Shown here: positions 15,904 to 24,490 of the stretch, one piece after another
Layout of the letters: the number at the start of each line of letters is the position of its first letter
Numbering within the stretch: the stretch's first letter is position 1
NCBI RefSeq assembly: GCF_905397375.1
Contig: NZ_CAJPVG010000003.1
Span: 248,001 to 312,000 of the forward strand
Length of the DNA stretch: 64,000 nucleotides
Source of the DNA: Ralstonia mannitolilytica
Lineage (GTDB): Bacteria; Pseudomonadota; Gammaproteobacteria; Burkholderiales; Burkholderiaceae
Direction: 5' to 3'
Notes under the pieces: model-generated
Databases searched by the model: none
Told to the model about the DNA's origin: nothing
The model's input: the letters and a program-made list of their open reading frames with translations, nothing else
Made by a program: the position numbers and the translations under genes

Positions 15904-16782
15904 TCACGAGACATCAGCCCTTTCAAGATCGGCGATCAGCCCTGGCCCGGTCGGGTTCCAGCCGAGCGCCTTCCGCGTCTTTTCGCTTGACGCCACCAGG
16001 TCGCGGCCGGCAAATCGCGCCAACCAACCGAAATGCGCAGGCGCCTCTTCCGCGGAGACGGATTTGACAGGCACGTTCAGGCCGCGGCCGATCGCTTCGG
16101 CAATATCTCGCATCAGCACGCCTTCTTCGGCCACTGCATGATATTTCGCACCGGCTTCGTTCTTTTCCAGCACCAGTCTGTAAAGACGCGCGACATCCGA
16201 GATGTGCGCCGCTGCCCAGCGGTTGCGCCCTTCTTCCACATACGCGGACACGCCCTTCTCGCGCGCCATGGCAACCGCGTAGGTCAGCAGCCCTTGCCGC
16301 ATCGTGTTGTGAACCTGGGGAAGCCTGACGATCGCGGCGCGCACGCCCTTCAGAGATCGCGCCGTCTGCTCGGAGACGCGGGGAAACGGGAAATCGGGCG
16401 GCACGTCGTCGTCCTCGGTCGCAATCCGGCCCGGCGCGGCTAATCCCGCCGTGCCCGCCGTCGCGATGAGTAGTTTGTCCGAACCTGCGAGGACGGAACC
16501 CAACGCTTCGATCGCCCGGCGATCGATTTCGCAGGACAGCGCAAAGTTCTCCCAGTCGTGGACAAAGCCCAGGTGAATAACGGCGTCGGCGGCGGCTGCG
16601 CCTGCCCGCAGGCTGTCGAGATCTTCGAGCGAACCGCGATGGACGTCTGCTCCAATGGCCGCCAGGGATTCCTCCCCTTCATCCGAACGCGCCATGCCGA
16701 GAACCTGATGTCCGGCGGCGATCAGCTCCTTGACGGTCGGCATGCCAACAAATCCGGTCGCGCCGGTGACGAAAACACGCAT
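15904..16782 (-). CDS. NAD-dependent epimerase/dehydratase-family oxidoreductase (extended SDR)
   Basis: The 292-residue protein has a Rossmann fold with the nucleotide motif GATGFVG at 7-13 and DAVIHLGFVHDW near 65-77. The catalytic YxxxK is not evident where expected, which is usual for the atypical SDR group often annotated as 3-beta-HSD/NAD-epimerase-like. It is divergent from an XRE-family regulator. This pairing of an atypical SDR with an MmyB-type repressor is common in soil bacteria, and the SDR is the likely regulated gene. The substrate is unknown. Confidence 0.82.
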   Translation of the reverse strand: MRVFVTGATGFVGMPTVKELIAAGHQVLGMARSDEGEESLAAIGADVHRGSLEDLDSLRAGAAAADAVIHLGFVHDWENFALSCEIDRRAIEALGSVLAGSDKLLIATAGTAGLAAPGRIATEDDDVPPDFPFPRVSEQTARSLKGVRAAIVRLPQVHNTMRQGLLTYAVAMAREKGVSAYVEEGRNRWAAAHISDVARLYRLVLEKNEAGAKYHAVAEEGVLMRDIAEAIGRGLNVPVKSVSAEEAPAHFGWLARFAGRDLVASSEKTRKALGWNPTGPGLIADLERADVS

Positions 16783-16788
16783 GATCTG

Positions 16789-16812
16789 GTCTCCAGTTTT
16801 TTCCTGGGAGAC
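16789..16812. promoter_or_regulatory. imperfect palindrome in SDR/XRE divergent promoter
   Basis: GTCTCCAG and CTGGGAGAC form an inverted repeat with one bulged base around a T-rich loop, seven bases upstream of the SDR start codon. It may be the operator of the XRE regulator or a leader hairpin hiding the SDR ribosome site. Confidence 0.4.
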
Positions 16813-16864
16813 AAATCTAGGCGCCGCGACTATCCTGGTAAAGTAGTGACGTTATCATATTAAA

Positions 16865-17770
16865 ATGGCTACCGGGATCGACCGACAACAGCCCAACGAA
16901 AACCTCCTCGGGACGTATCTGCGGGACCGGCGCATGAAGCTCGACCCCGCGGCGCTCGGATTTCCTCCGGGGCGCCGGCGCACGCCGGGCCTTCGCCGCG
17001 AGGAAGTGGCACAGCGCGCGAATATCAGTACGACCTGGTATACGTGGCTCGAACAAGGTCGCGGTGGCGCGCCTTCGGCCGATGTGCTGGACCGGATCTC
17101 GCAGGCGCTGATGCTGACGGACGTCGAGCGCGAACACCTCTTCCTGCTCGGCCTTGGGCGACCGCCCGTGGCGCGCTACCAGGAGAAAGACAGTGTCACG
17201 CCGCGTCTGCAGCGCGTCCTCGACGCGTTGGATCCGAGCCCTGCCCTCATTCGTACGGCGACCTGGAACGTCCTCGCGTGGAATCGGGCGGCCACCGTGA
17301 TGCTGGGCGACTATGGCGCGCTGCCGCCGCACCAGCGCAATGTGCTGCGCACGATCTTCCTTGACCCGCGTGCCCGTGCCGTGCAGTACGACTGGGAGAG
17401 CGTCGCGCGCCACGTCATCGGTGCCTTCCGCGTGGATGCCGCACGCGCGGGCGCGGCAACGGAGGTGGAACCTCTCGTCGACGAGTTGTCCCGGCTCAGT
17501 CCGGAGTTCAGGGCGATGTGGCGTGACAACGTTGTCCGCGAGGTCCACGGCGAGGCCATCAAGCGCATCCGCCATCCGGTGCTGGGGCCGCTCGCTTTTG
17601 AATACTCGACCTTCTCGGTCGACGGCCGGACGGATCTCAGCATGTGCGTCTACAACCCCGCGACGCCAGCGGATGCGGAGAAAATCGCATCGCAGATCGG
17701 CTTGGCCTCAACAACGCTCGCGGCGGCTGTCGATGAAGGGCGCCGCAGCGGAAGCCGACGGGCCCGATAA
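16865..17770 (+). CDS. XRE-family regulator with MmyB-like ligand domain
   Basis: The 301-residue protein has an N-terminal helix-turn-helix at about residues 12-85 (LLGTYLRDRRMKLDPAALGF, then RTPGLRREEVAQRANIS and WYTWLEQGR) and an MmyB-type PAS-like ligand domain at about 110-275. This two-domain layout is abundant in actinomycetes and is also found in Burkholderiales. It is divergent from the SDR gene and probably represses it. No Shine-Dalgarno sequence precedes the ATG. An AT-rich TATCATATTAAA stretch sits immediately upstream, so the mRNA may be leaderless. Confidence 0.9.
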   Translation: MATGIDRQQPNENLLGTYLRDRRMKLDPAALGFPPGRRRTPGLRREEVAQRANISTTWYTWLEQGRGGAPSADVLDRISQALMLTDVEREHLFLLGLGRPPVARYQEKDSVTPRLQRVLDALDPSPALIRTATWNVLAWNRAATVMLGDYGALPPHQRNVLRTIFLDPRARAVQYDWESVARHVIGAFRVDAARAGAATEVEPLVDELSRLSPEFRAMWRDNVVREVHGEAIKRIRHPVLGPLAFEYSTFSVDGRTDLSMCVYNPATPADAEKIASQIGLASTTLAAAVDEGRRSGSRRAR

Positions 17771-17793
17771 CCCGGGCTGAGATTGCAGAAAAG

Positions 17794-17815
17794 AGGTCTT
17801 GCGCAGAGACCTTTA
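17794..17815 (+). terminator. weak hairpin after the XRE gene
   Basis: A 6-base stem AGGTCT/AGACCT with a 7-base loop lies 23 bases past the stop codon and is followed by TTTA. The U-tract is short. The remaining bases to 17999 show no gene. Confidence 0.35.
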
Positions 17816-17999
17816 CCGTCGAAGATGGATTTGCAAGACAGTGAGCCGGACGACCTTCATCCGGCTCTCGATGCTTACCGCGCGCGCTACCGCCGGGCTA
17901 TCCTGCTGGCCGGCGATAGCGGCTGACGGCAGTCGTGACGCAACGTCGCTCGAATCGACACGTCACGACAGTTTCGCGACAGTCCGCGACGGACTCGTT

Positions 18000-19619
18000 T
18001 CACTCCCACTCGATCGTCGCAGGCGGCTTGCCCGACACGTCATACACGACCCGGTTCAGCCCGCGCACTTCATTGATGATGCGGTTCGACACCCGGCCCA
18101 GCAACGCGTACGGCAGGTGCGCCCAGTGGGCGGTCATGAAGTCGGTCGTCTGCACGGCGCGCAGCGCGGTCACATAGTCGTACGTGCGGCCATCGCCCAT
18201 CACGCCGACGGACTTGACGGGCAGGAACACCGCAAACGCCTGGCTCGTCAGGTCGTACCAGCTCTTGCCGACATCGCCCTCGCCGCACAGGCCCGCTGCG
18301 GCGTCTTGCGCCGTCGCCTTGGTGCCGCGCAGTTCTTCGATGAAGATCGCATCGGCACGGCGCAGCAGGTCGGCGTATTCGCGCTTGACCTCGCCCAGGA
18401 TCCGCACGCCCAGGCCCGGGCCCGGGAACGGATGGCGATACACCATTTCGTGCGGCAGGCCGAGCGCCACGCCCAGCTCGCGCACCTCGTCCTTGAACAG
18501 GTCGCGCAGCGGTTCGAGCAGCTTCAGACCCAGCGTTTCCGGCAGGCCGCCCACGTTGTGGTGGCTCTTGATGGTCGTGGCCTTCTTGGTCTTGGCGCCG
18601 CCCGATTCGATCACGTCGGGGTAGATCGTGCCTTGGGCGAGCCACTTGGCATTCGTCAGCTTCTTGGCCTCGGCCTGGAACACCTCGACGAACTCGCGGC
18701 CGATGATCTTGCGCTTGGCTTCCGGATCGGTCACGCCGGCCAGATGGCCGAGGAACTGCTCCGACGCGTCGACGTGCACGACCTTCGCGTGCAGGCGGCC
18801 GGCGAACATGTCCATGACCATCTTGCCTTCGTCCAGGCGCAGCAGGCCGTGGTCGACGAACACGCAGGTCAGCTGATCGCCGATGGCGCGGTGAATCAGG
18901 GCTGCCGCCACCGACGAATCCACACCGCCCGACAGGCCCAGGATGACCTCTTCATCGCCGACCTGTTCGCGGATCGCCTTGACGGCTTCCTCGATGTGGT
19001 CGCGCATGATCCAGTCGGGCTTGGCGCCGGCGATCTCCAGCACGAACCGCTCTAGCATCGCGCGGCCCTGCACGGTGTGCGTGACTTCCGGGTGGAACTG
19101 CACGGCGTAGTAGCCGCGCGCCTCGTCAGCCATGCCGGCGACCGGGCAACTCGGCGTGGACGCCATCAGCTTGAAGCCCGGCGGCAGTTCGGTGACCTTG
19201 TCGCCGTGGCTCATCCACACCTTGAGCATGCCGTGGCCTTCGGGCGTGGAGAAATCCTGGATGTCCTTGAGCAGGCGGGTGTGGCCGTGCGCGCGCACCT
19301 CGGCATAGCCGAATTCGCGGTGGTCGCTCCACTCCACCTTGCCGCCCAGTTGCACGGCCATGGTCTGCATGCCGTAGCAGATGCCGAGCACCGGCACGCC
19401 CAGGTCCCACACCGCTTGCGGCGCGCGCAGCTGGTGGTCTTCATAGGTACTGGCATGGCTGCCGGACAGGATGATGGCCTTGGGCGCGAACTCGCGCACA
19501 AAGGCGTCGGACACGTCGTTCGGATGGATTTCGCAGTAGACGTGGGCTTCGCGCACACGCCGCGCGATCAGTTGCGTGACCTGCGAGCCGAAATCAAGGA
19601 TGAGGACTTTGTCGTGCAT
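18000..19619 (-). CDS. guaA: GMP synthase (glutamine-hydrolysing)
   Basis: GuaA aminates XMP to GMP using ATP and glutamine. The 539-residue protein has a class I glutamine amidotransferase domain with Cys81 (GICYGMQ), His176 and Glu178 (QFHPEV), followed by the ATP-pyrophosphatase domain with P-loop SGGVDSS at 230-236. The C-terminal dimerisation domain ends in the conserved PPATIEWE. The start at 19619 gives MHDKVLILDFGSQ. The upstream membrane-protein gene overlaps it by 26 bases, so it is translated from an mRNA that probably also carries guaB. Confidence 0.97.
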   Translation of the reverse strand: MHDKVLILDFGSQVTQLIARRVREAHVYCEIHPNDVSDAFVREFAPKAIILSGSHASTYEDHQLRAPQAVWDLGVPVLGICYGMQTMAVQLGGKVEWSDHREFGYAEVRAHGHTRLLKDIQDFSTPEGHGMLKVWMSHGDKVTELPPGFKLMASTPSCPVAGMADEARGYYAVQFHPEVTHTVQGRAMLERFVLEIAGAKPDWIMRDHIEEAVKAIREQVGDEEVILGLSGGVDSSVAAALIHRAIGDQLTCVFVDHGLLRLDEGKMVMDMFAGRLHAKVVHVDASEQFLGHLAGVTDPEAKRKIIGREFVEVFQAEAKKLTNAKWLAQGTIYPDVIESGGAKTKKATTIKSHHNVGGLPETLGLKLLEPLRDLFKDEVRELGVALGLPHEMVYRHPFPGPGLGVRILGEVKREYADLLRRADAIFIEELRGTKATAQDAAAGLCGEGDVGKSWYDLTSQAFAVFLPVKSVGVMGDGRTYDYVTALRAVQTTDFMTAHWAHLPYALLGRVSNRIINEVRGLNRVVYDVSGKPPATIEWE

Positions 19620-20172
19620 GTTGTGGAGGGAGGGAATCGGCGATCGTGTCGACTTCAGTGCCGGGGCCGTAGCCGGGCGGCGGCATGTAAGCGGGTTCTT
19701 TGCGTTGGACTTTCTCTGCGCGCTCTCGTTCGCGGGCGGCAAAGGCCTCTTCCTTGGCCTTCTGCGCGCGCACGCGCTCGTTGGTGCGCACGCGGCGCGA
19801 CGCAGGAATCTGCACGGCGGAGAATGCGGCCAGCACGGCAGCAAACGTGGGCAGCCAGATGCGTCCTGCACCTTCCACCGGCAGGTGGAAGAACAGCAGC
19901 CACGCGATCACGAGCACGGCCACGGCCAGGTTCACATGGCCGATCACCTGCGCCACGGCACTGGTGAGCTGCCCGTTGACGGTGGCGTACCACAGCAGCC
20001 AGGCCAGGCCGACCAGCACAACGCCGAGGAGCTGGCCATACATGGCCGGATCCGGCTGCGGCAGTTGCAGCGCGCCGAAGATCGATGTCATCGGCGAGGC
20101 CAGCAGGACGAGACCGACGCACAGTGCGACAGCCGCATCCAGAAACAGAACGATTCGCAGAAGCGCTTTCAT
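19594..20172 (-). CDS. hypothetical membrane protein between guaB and guaA
   Basis: This 192-residue protein has four hydrophobic segments at about residues 4-26, 45-65, 73-93 and 104-122. A charged tail follows, rich in Arg, Glu and Lys (AAREREREK-type, likely helical), with a proline/glycine-rich stretch PPPGYGPG. I do not recognise a named family. The start at 20172 has GGAG six bases upstream; the adjacent ATG is one codon earlier. It overlaps the first 26 bases of guaA, so the two are probably co-transcribed with guaB. A role in purine metabolism is not implied by sequence. Confidence 0.72.
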   Translation of the reverse strand: MKALLRIVLFLDAAVALCVGLVLLASPMTSIFGALQLPQPDPAMYGQLLGVVLVGLAWLLWYATVNGQLTSAVAQVIGHVNLAVAVLVIAWLLFFHLPVEGAGRIWLPTFAAVLAAFSAVQIPASRRVRTNERVRAQKAKEEAFAARERERAEKVQRKEPAYMPPPGYGPGTEVDTIADSLPPQHARQSPHP

Positions 20173-20294
20173 CATCCTCTCCAGTTGCGGGCGGCCGCCC
20201 GTGCCTCGGCCACCGGTTGATTCCATGGATCGGCCGGAGCGCCCGCGCGCCCCGGCGGCAGTACTGCTTGCCTTCTATCTTGTGGACGACCGGA

Positions 20295-21758
20295 TCAGTC
20301 GCGGTGATAGTTCGGCGCTTCCTTCGTGATCTGCACGTCGTGCACGTGTGATTCGCGCATGCCGGCGGCGGTGATCTCGACAAACTGGCTCTTCTCGTGC
20401 CATTCGGCAATCGACGCGCAGCCGCAGTAGCCCATCGACGAGCGGATGCCGCCCGTGAGCTGGTGCACGATCGGCAGCACCGAACCCTTGAACGGCACAC
20501 GGCCCTCGATGCCTTCCGGCACGAGCTTGTCGACGTTGGCGGTGTTGTCTTCCTGGAAGTAGCGGTCGGCCGCGCCATCCTTCATGGCGCCCACCGAGCC
20601 CATGCCGCGGTAGCTCTTGTACGAGCGGCCCTGGTACAGGAACACCTCGCCCGGGGCTTCTTCCGTGCCGGCGAACATGCCGCCCATCATCACGGTGTGC
20701 GCACCGGCCGCGAGCGCCTTGGCGACGTCGCCCGAGTAGCGGATCCCGCCGTCGGCAACGAGCGGCACGCCGGTGTTCTTCAGCGCCTCGGCCACGTTGG
20801 AGACCGCCGTAATCTGCGGCACGCCGACGCCGGCAACGATCCGGGTCGTGCAGATCGAGCCCGGGCCAATACCCACCTTGACGCCATCCGCGCCGTGGTC
20901 GACCAGCGCCTTGGCGGCTTCAGCCGTGGCGATGTTGCCGCCGATCACCTGCACTTGCGGGTAGTTGTCCTTGATCCAGCGCACGCGGTTGAGCACGCCC
21001 TGGCTGTGGCCGTGCGCCGTGTCGACGACAATCACGTCCACGCCGGCCTTGACCAGCAGTTCGACGCGCAGATCATTGTCCGGCCCGACGCCGACCGCGG
21101 CGCCCACACGCAGCGAGCCCCGCTCGTCCTTCGAGGCAAGCGGGTATTCGGTGGCCTTCTGGATATCCTTGACGGTGATGAGGCCGCGCAGCTCGAAAGC
21201 GTCGCCCACCACCAGCACACGCTCCAGTCGGTGCTTGTTCATCAGGCGCTTGGCTTCTTCCAGCGAGGCGCCTTCCTTGACGGTGACGAGCTTCTCGCCC
21301 GGCGTCATCTTGGCGCGCACCGGGGCGTCCAGCTCCTCTTCGAAACGCAGGTCGCGGTTGGTGATGATGCCCACCACCTTCTTGCCTTCCAGCACCGGGA
21401 AGCCCGAGATGCCGTGCTGGGCCGACAGCGCCATCACGTCGCGGATCTTCATGTCCGGACCGATGGTGATCGGGTCGCGCAGCACGCCCGATTCAAAGCG
21501 CTTGACCTTGGCGACTTCGCGCGCCTGTTCTTCCGGCTTCAGGTTCTTGTGGACGATACCGATGCCACCTTGCTGCGCCATGGCGATGGCGAGCCGTGCT
21601 TCCGTGACCGTATCCATGGCGGCGGACACGAGCGGAATGGCGAGTTCGATTGAACGGGTGAGCTTGGTGCGAAGAGACGTATCGCGGGGCAGGACGGCCG
21701 AGTAGGCCGGGACGAGCAGCACATCATCGAACGTGAGTGCTTTCTGGACAAGACGCAT
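20295..21758 (-). CDS. guaB: inosine-5'-monophosphate dehydrogenase
   Basis: GuaB oxidises IMP to XMP, the rate-limiting step to guanine nucleotides. The 487-residue protein has the catalytic TIM barrel interrupted by a two-CBS regulatory insert at about 94-205. The active-site Cys303 lies in GIGPGSICTTR, and the flap contains YRGMGSVGAM. The start at 21758 has AGGAAA eight bases upstream; the longer in-frame version overlaps its promoter region. A TATAAT promoter element lies 28 bases before the start. It heads a guaB-membrane protein-guaA run. Confidence 0.97.
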   Translation of the reverse strand: MRLVQKALTFDDVLLVPAYSAVLPRDTSLRTKLTRSIELAIPLVSAAMDTVTEARLAIAMAQQGGIGIVHKNLKPEEQAREVAKVKRFESGVLRDPITIGPDMKIRDVMALSAQHGISGFPVLEGKKVVGIITNRDLRFEEELDAPVRAKMTPGEKLVTVKEGASLEEAKRLMNKHRLERVLVVGDAFELRGLITVKDIQKATEYPLASKDERGSLRVGAAVGVGPDNDLRVELLVKAGVDVIVVDTAHGHSQGVLNRVRWIKDNYPQVQVIGGNIATAEAAKALVDHGADGVKVGIGPGSICTTRIVAGVGVPQITAVSNVAEALKNTGVPLVADGGIRYSGDVAKALAAGAHTVMMGGMFAGTEEAPGEVFLYQGRSYKSYRGMGSVGAMKDGAADRYFQEDNTANVDKLVPEGIEGRVPFKGSVLPIVHQLTGGIRSSMGYCGCASIAEWHEKSQFVEITAAGMRESHVHDVQITKEAPNYHRD

Positions 21759-21785
21759 AGCAATTTCCTCTAGGCGCAAAATCGG

Positions 21786-21814
21786 ATTATACGGGAATTC
21801 GCCCCACGATTGTA
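21786..21814 (-). promoter_or_regulatory. guaB promoter
   Basis: A perfect -10 box TATAAT (21791-21786) lies 17 bases from a poor -35 match TACAAT (21814-21809). It is positioned 27 bases ahead of the guaB start codon. The weak -35 suggests that an activator or a GC-discriminator controls it. Confidence 0.65.
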
Positions 21815-21906
21815 GAGACCCGTGCTATGCTCGATAAATTTTTCTTCGCGCACGCACCGATTGGTGCCCTGCGCCGCCAGCGGCCGCTCTTGTGGGGAGG
21901 CCCCGT

Positions 21907-22881
21907 ATGGCGAGGGTGCCGGCTCCGCGCGTCTTCGAAATGGGAATTGGCGTATTGTGCGCCCTTCTGGCAGGGGCCATGTGGGGCATGGTCTTCATTG
22001 CGCCCCGGGCGCTGCCGGCGTTCTCGCCGTGGGAACTGACCCTCGGCCGCTACCTCGCCTACGGCGCCATCGCAATCATTGCCACCGCGCCGCAGCTTGC
22101 GCGCATTGCCCGCAAACTCACCCGCGCCGATTGCCTCGCGCTGGTGCGCCAGTCCTGCGCAGGCAACCTCGTCTATTACGTCCTACTGGCCTTTGCCGTC
22201 CAACTGGCCGGCGTCGCGCCTGCATCGCTCATCATCGGCGTCCTGCCCATTACCGTGACGGTGCTGGGCCGCGGCGACCACGGCGCCGCGCCCCTCTCCC
22301 GGCTGATCGGGCCGCTGGCCGTGGTGGCCGCCGGCATCGTCTGCATCAATGTCGACGTGTTCGGGCAGGCGGCCGCGGCAGCCGACCCTGCCCGCCCGGT
22401 ATGGCAGCGCATTGCCGGTATCGCGTGCGCGGTCGGCGCGCTGTGCAGTTGGACGTGGTACGCCGTGGACAACGCCCGGTACCTGCAGCGCAATCCGCAT
22501 TTCTCGGGCAACGAATGGTCGGCGCTGTACGGCATGTCGACCGGCGTGCTGTCGGCCGCATTGACGGTGATCGCGCTGCTGGTGGCCGGCACAGCCTGGG
22601 CCAGCGGCGGCGGGCGCGTCTGGACCACGTTCTGGGTAGTCAATGCGGCTGTCGCCCTGGGGGCGTCGCTGATCGGCAACAACCTGTGGAACGTCGCGTC
22701 ACGGCGCCTGCCGCTCACGCTGTCGGGCCAGATGATCGTGTTCGAGACGCTGTTCGCCCTGGCATACGGCTTCGTGTACGACGGCCGCTGGCCGCGCCCG
22801 CTCGAGATTGCCGCCATCGCGCTGCTGATCGTGGGTGTCGGCTGGTCGGTGCGCTTGCACGCCGAAGACAAGTCTGCATAA
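21907..22881 (+). CDS. EamA/DMT-family transporter
   Basis: The 324-residue inner-membrane protein has ten hydrophobic segments in two EamA repeats. The first helix reads GIGVLCALLAGAMWGMVFIAPR, and the last conserved helix is FETLFALAYGFVYD. DMT proteins of this type export amino acids or metabolites. The start at 21907 was chosen because GGGAGG lies eight bases upstream; a GTG fifteen bases earlier and an ATG at 21940 are alternatives. It is divergent from guaB. No partner gene indicates the substrate. Confidence 0.85.
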   Translation: MARVPAPRVFEMGIGVLCALLAGAMWGMVFIAPRALPAFSPWELTLGRYLAYGAIAIIATAPQLARIARKLTRADCLALVRQSCAGNLVYYVLLAFAVQLAGVAPASLIIGVLPITVTVLGRGDHGAAPLSRLIGPLAVVAAGIVCINVDVFGQAAAAADPARPVWQRIAGIACAVGALCSWTWYAVDNARYLQRNPHFSGNEWSALYGMSTGVLSAALTVIALLVAGTAWASGGGRVWTTFWVVNAAVALGASLIGNNLWNVASRRLPLTLSGQMIVFETLFALAYGFVYDGRWPRPLEIAAIALLIVGVGWSVRLHAEDKSA

Positions 22882-23035
22882 ACTGGGCGCCTTGCCGGGG
22901 GGCGAGTCAACAGGCGCGGCCATGCCGTCGGCCTGGATCATCGAGTGGCGATCACGCCACCGGCCTCCGTGCGCGCCGTGGGGCCGTCGTCGGGTCGGCC
23001 AGCGCGCCGCCGGCAGTCCATCGAACGAGAACTCC

Positions 23036-23572
23036 ATGAAACGACTGCACGTCTTGCTGCCTGCCGCTGCCACCCTGATCGCCATCGCCTGCCCGGCCGC
23101 CTCTGCCCAGTGGGCGTGGCAATGGCGCGACGAGAAGGGACAGATGGTCTACAGCGACGCCGCGCCGCCGCCCTCCGTTCCACCCAGCCGCATCATCCGC
23201 AACCCGAACAGCCGCACGGCGACGGCGTATGAGGCACTTCCCGCCGCGGCGTCGAGCGCCAAGGCCGCCGACGCCGCCACGGCGAAGCCGGGCCAGCCGG
23301 CTTCTGCCGTGGCCGCGTCCAACCCCGACGAAGAACTGCGCAAGCGGCTGGCCGATCGGGCCAAGAAGGAACAGGAGGAAGCCAGGCAGGCCGAAGCCGC
23401 ACAGCGCAAACAGGCAGAATGCCAGCGGCTGCGCAACGAGACGGCTTATATGCAGGAAGGCCGCCGCGTCGGCACCGCGCAGGCCGATGGCTCGATCGCG
23501 TACATGGACGACAACCAGCGCGCCGCCGCGGTTCAGCGCAACCAGGCCGCGATCAGCGCGAACTGCAGCTGA
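23036..23572 (+). CDS. exported DUF4124-domain protein
   Basis: This 178-residue protein has a signal peptide (cleavage after about residue 24, AASA|QW) and then the DUF4124 signature WQWRDEKGQMVYSDAAPP at 28-45. That domain is common in exported betaproteobacterial proteins of unknown function. The central part is alanine-rich and a helical Glu/Arg/Lys stretch covers about 98-135. The start at 23036 gives the basic n-region MKRLHVLL. It is convergent with rnfH, separated by seven bases. Confidence 0.8.
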   Translation: MKRLHVLLPAAATLIAIACPAASAQWAWQWRDEKGQMVYSDAAPPPSVPPSRIIRNPNSRTATAYEALPAAASSAKAADAATAKPGQPASAVAASNPDEELRKRLADRAKKEQEEARQAEAAQRKQAECQRLRNETAYMQEGRRVGTAQADGSIAYMDDNQRAAAVQRNQAAISANCS

Positions 23573-23579
23573 GCGCGCG

Positions 23580-23933
23580 TCATTCCACGACGTCGCCCTT
23601 GGGCGCCTCGTTGCGCAGCCATTTCAGTCCTTCGCGCGTGCCCGTGGCACGCACCTTCTGCACGCGGCGGCGACGCGCGGTCTTCGGGTCGGCAATCAGC
23701 GGCCCGAGGATTTCCACGCGGTCGCGCGCGTGCAACGGCGCATCGGGCGTCGTGCGCTTGCCGTAGACCGCCAGCCGGCACGCGTCCGATGCGAGTTCCG
23801 ATTCGTTGAGCAGGCCGGACACGCGCACCGCGTCGGCCACCGTCGCGCGGGCAGGCACCCGCACATGGACGAGCCTCGGCGGCACGACCGTCGCCAGGCA
23901 GACCATCACGTCGATGCAATCAGGATTCGCCAT
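23580..23933 (-). CDS. rnfH: RnfH/RatB-family ubiquitin-like protein
   Basis: The 117-residue protein is a beta-grasp protein of the RnfH family (UPF0125), called RatB when paired with ratA. The core motif VYGKRTTPDAPLHARDRVEI at about 57-76 is diagnostic, and the segment after it (LIADPKTARRRR) is conserved. The start at 23933 overlaps the end of ratA by 14 bases. The gene order ratA-rnfH next to a divergent smpB is widely conserved in proteobacteria. No Rnf electron-transport genes are present here. Confidence 0.92.
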   Translation of the reverse strand: MANPDCIDVMVCLATVVPPRLVHVRVPARATVADAVRVSGLLNESELASDACRLAVYGKRTTPDAPLHARDRVEILGPLIADPKTARRRRVQKVRATGTREGLKWLRNEAPKGDVVE

Positions 23934-24357
23934 AGACCGTCTCGGCGCGCTTGACGAACGAATCGACAAAGGTGTTGGCGATCATGCTGAACACCGGGCC
24001 GATCAGCTTTTCCAGGATCACGCTGGAAAATTCGTAATGCAGGTGGAAGTTGATCTTGCAGGCATCGGCGCGCAGCGGCGTAAAAATCCAGAAACCGGTG
24101 AAGGCCTTGAAAGGCCCGTCGGCGAACGTCATATCGATGCGTGTCGGCCGTGTTTGCGTGTTGCGCGTGCGGAAGAACTGGTGGATGCCCTTGAAAGCGA
24201 TGTCCACGCGCGCGTCGAGCGACGTTTCGGTCTGCTCGTAGATTTCCACCCCGCCGCACCACGGCAGGAAGTTCGGATAGTCCTTGACGTTGGTCACCAG
24301 GTCGAACATCTGTTCGGCCGAGTAGCCGATCAACACGGTTTTTTCAACGTCTGCCAT
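23920..24357 (-). CDS. ratA: RatA-family START/coenzyme Q-binding protein
   Basis: This 145-residue SRPBCC-fold protein belongs to the COQ10/RatA family. The conserved N-terminus ADVEKTVLIGYSAEQMFDLV and NFLPWCGG at 29-36 are diagnostic. E. coli RatA was reported to block 70S ribosome association, whereas homologues elsewhere bind ubiquinone, so its role in this organism is open. It is co-transcribed with rnfH and divergent from smpB, which encodes a ribosome-rescue factor. Confidence 0.92.
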   Translation of the reverse strand: MADVEKTVLIGYSAEQMFDLVTNVKDYPNFLPWCGGVEIYEQTETSLDARVDIAFKGIHQFFRTRNTQTRPTRIDMTFADGPFKAFTGFWIFTPLRADACKINFHLHYEFSSVILEKLIGPVFSMIANTFVDSFVKRAETVYGES

Positions 24358-24490
24358 GCGTCATCCGGAAGCTTTGCGCGCCGCTTGCCCCTTGCTGATC
24401 GGGACTTGCGGCGGATTTGTTAAACTCGCCATTTTATCGCAGCGCACATGGAAGCCGCTTCCCTGATGCGCCCACCGCACATTCCAACGT

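Noticed and set aside
17799..19055. Plus-strand 418-codon frame over guaA
   Set aside because: Antisense to GMP synthase, with no start context or similarity.
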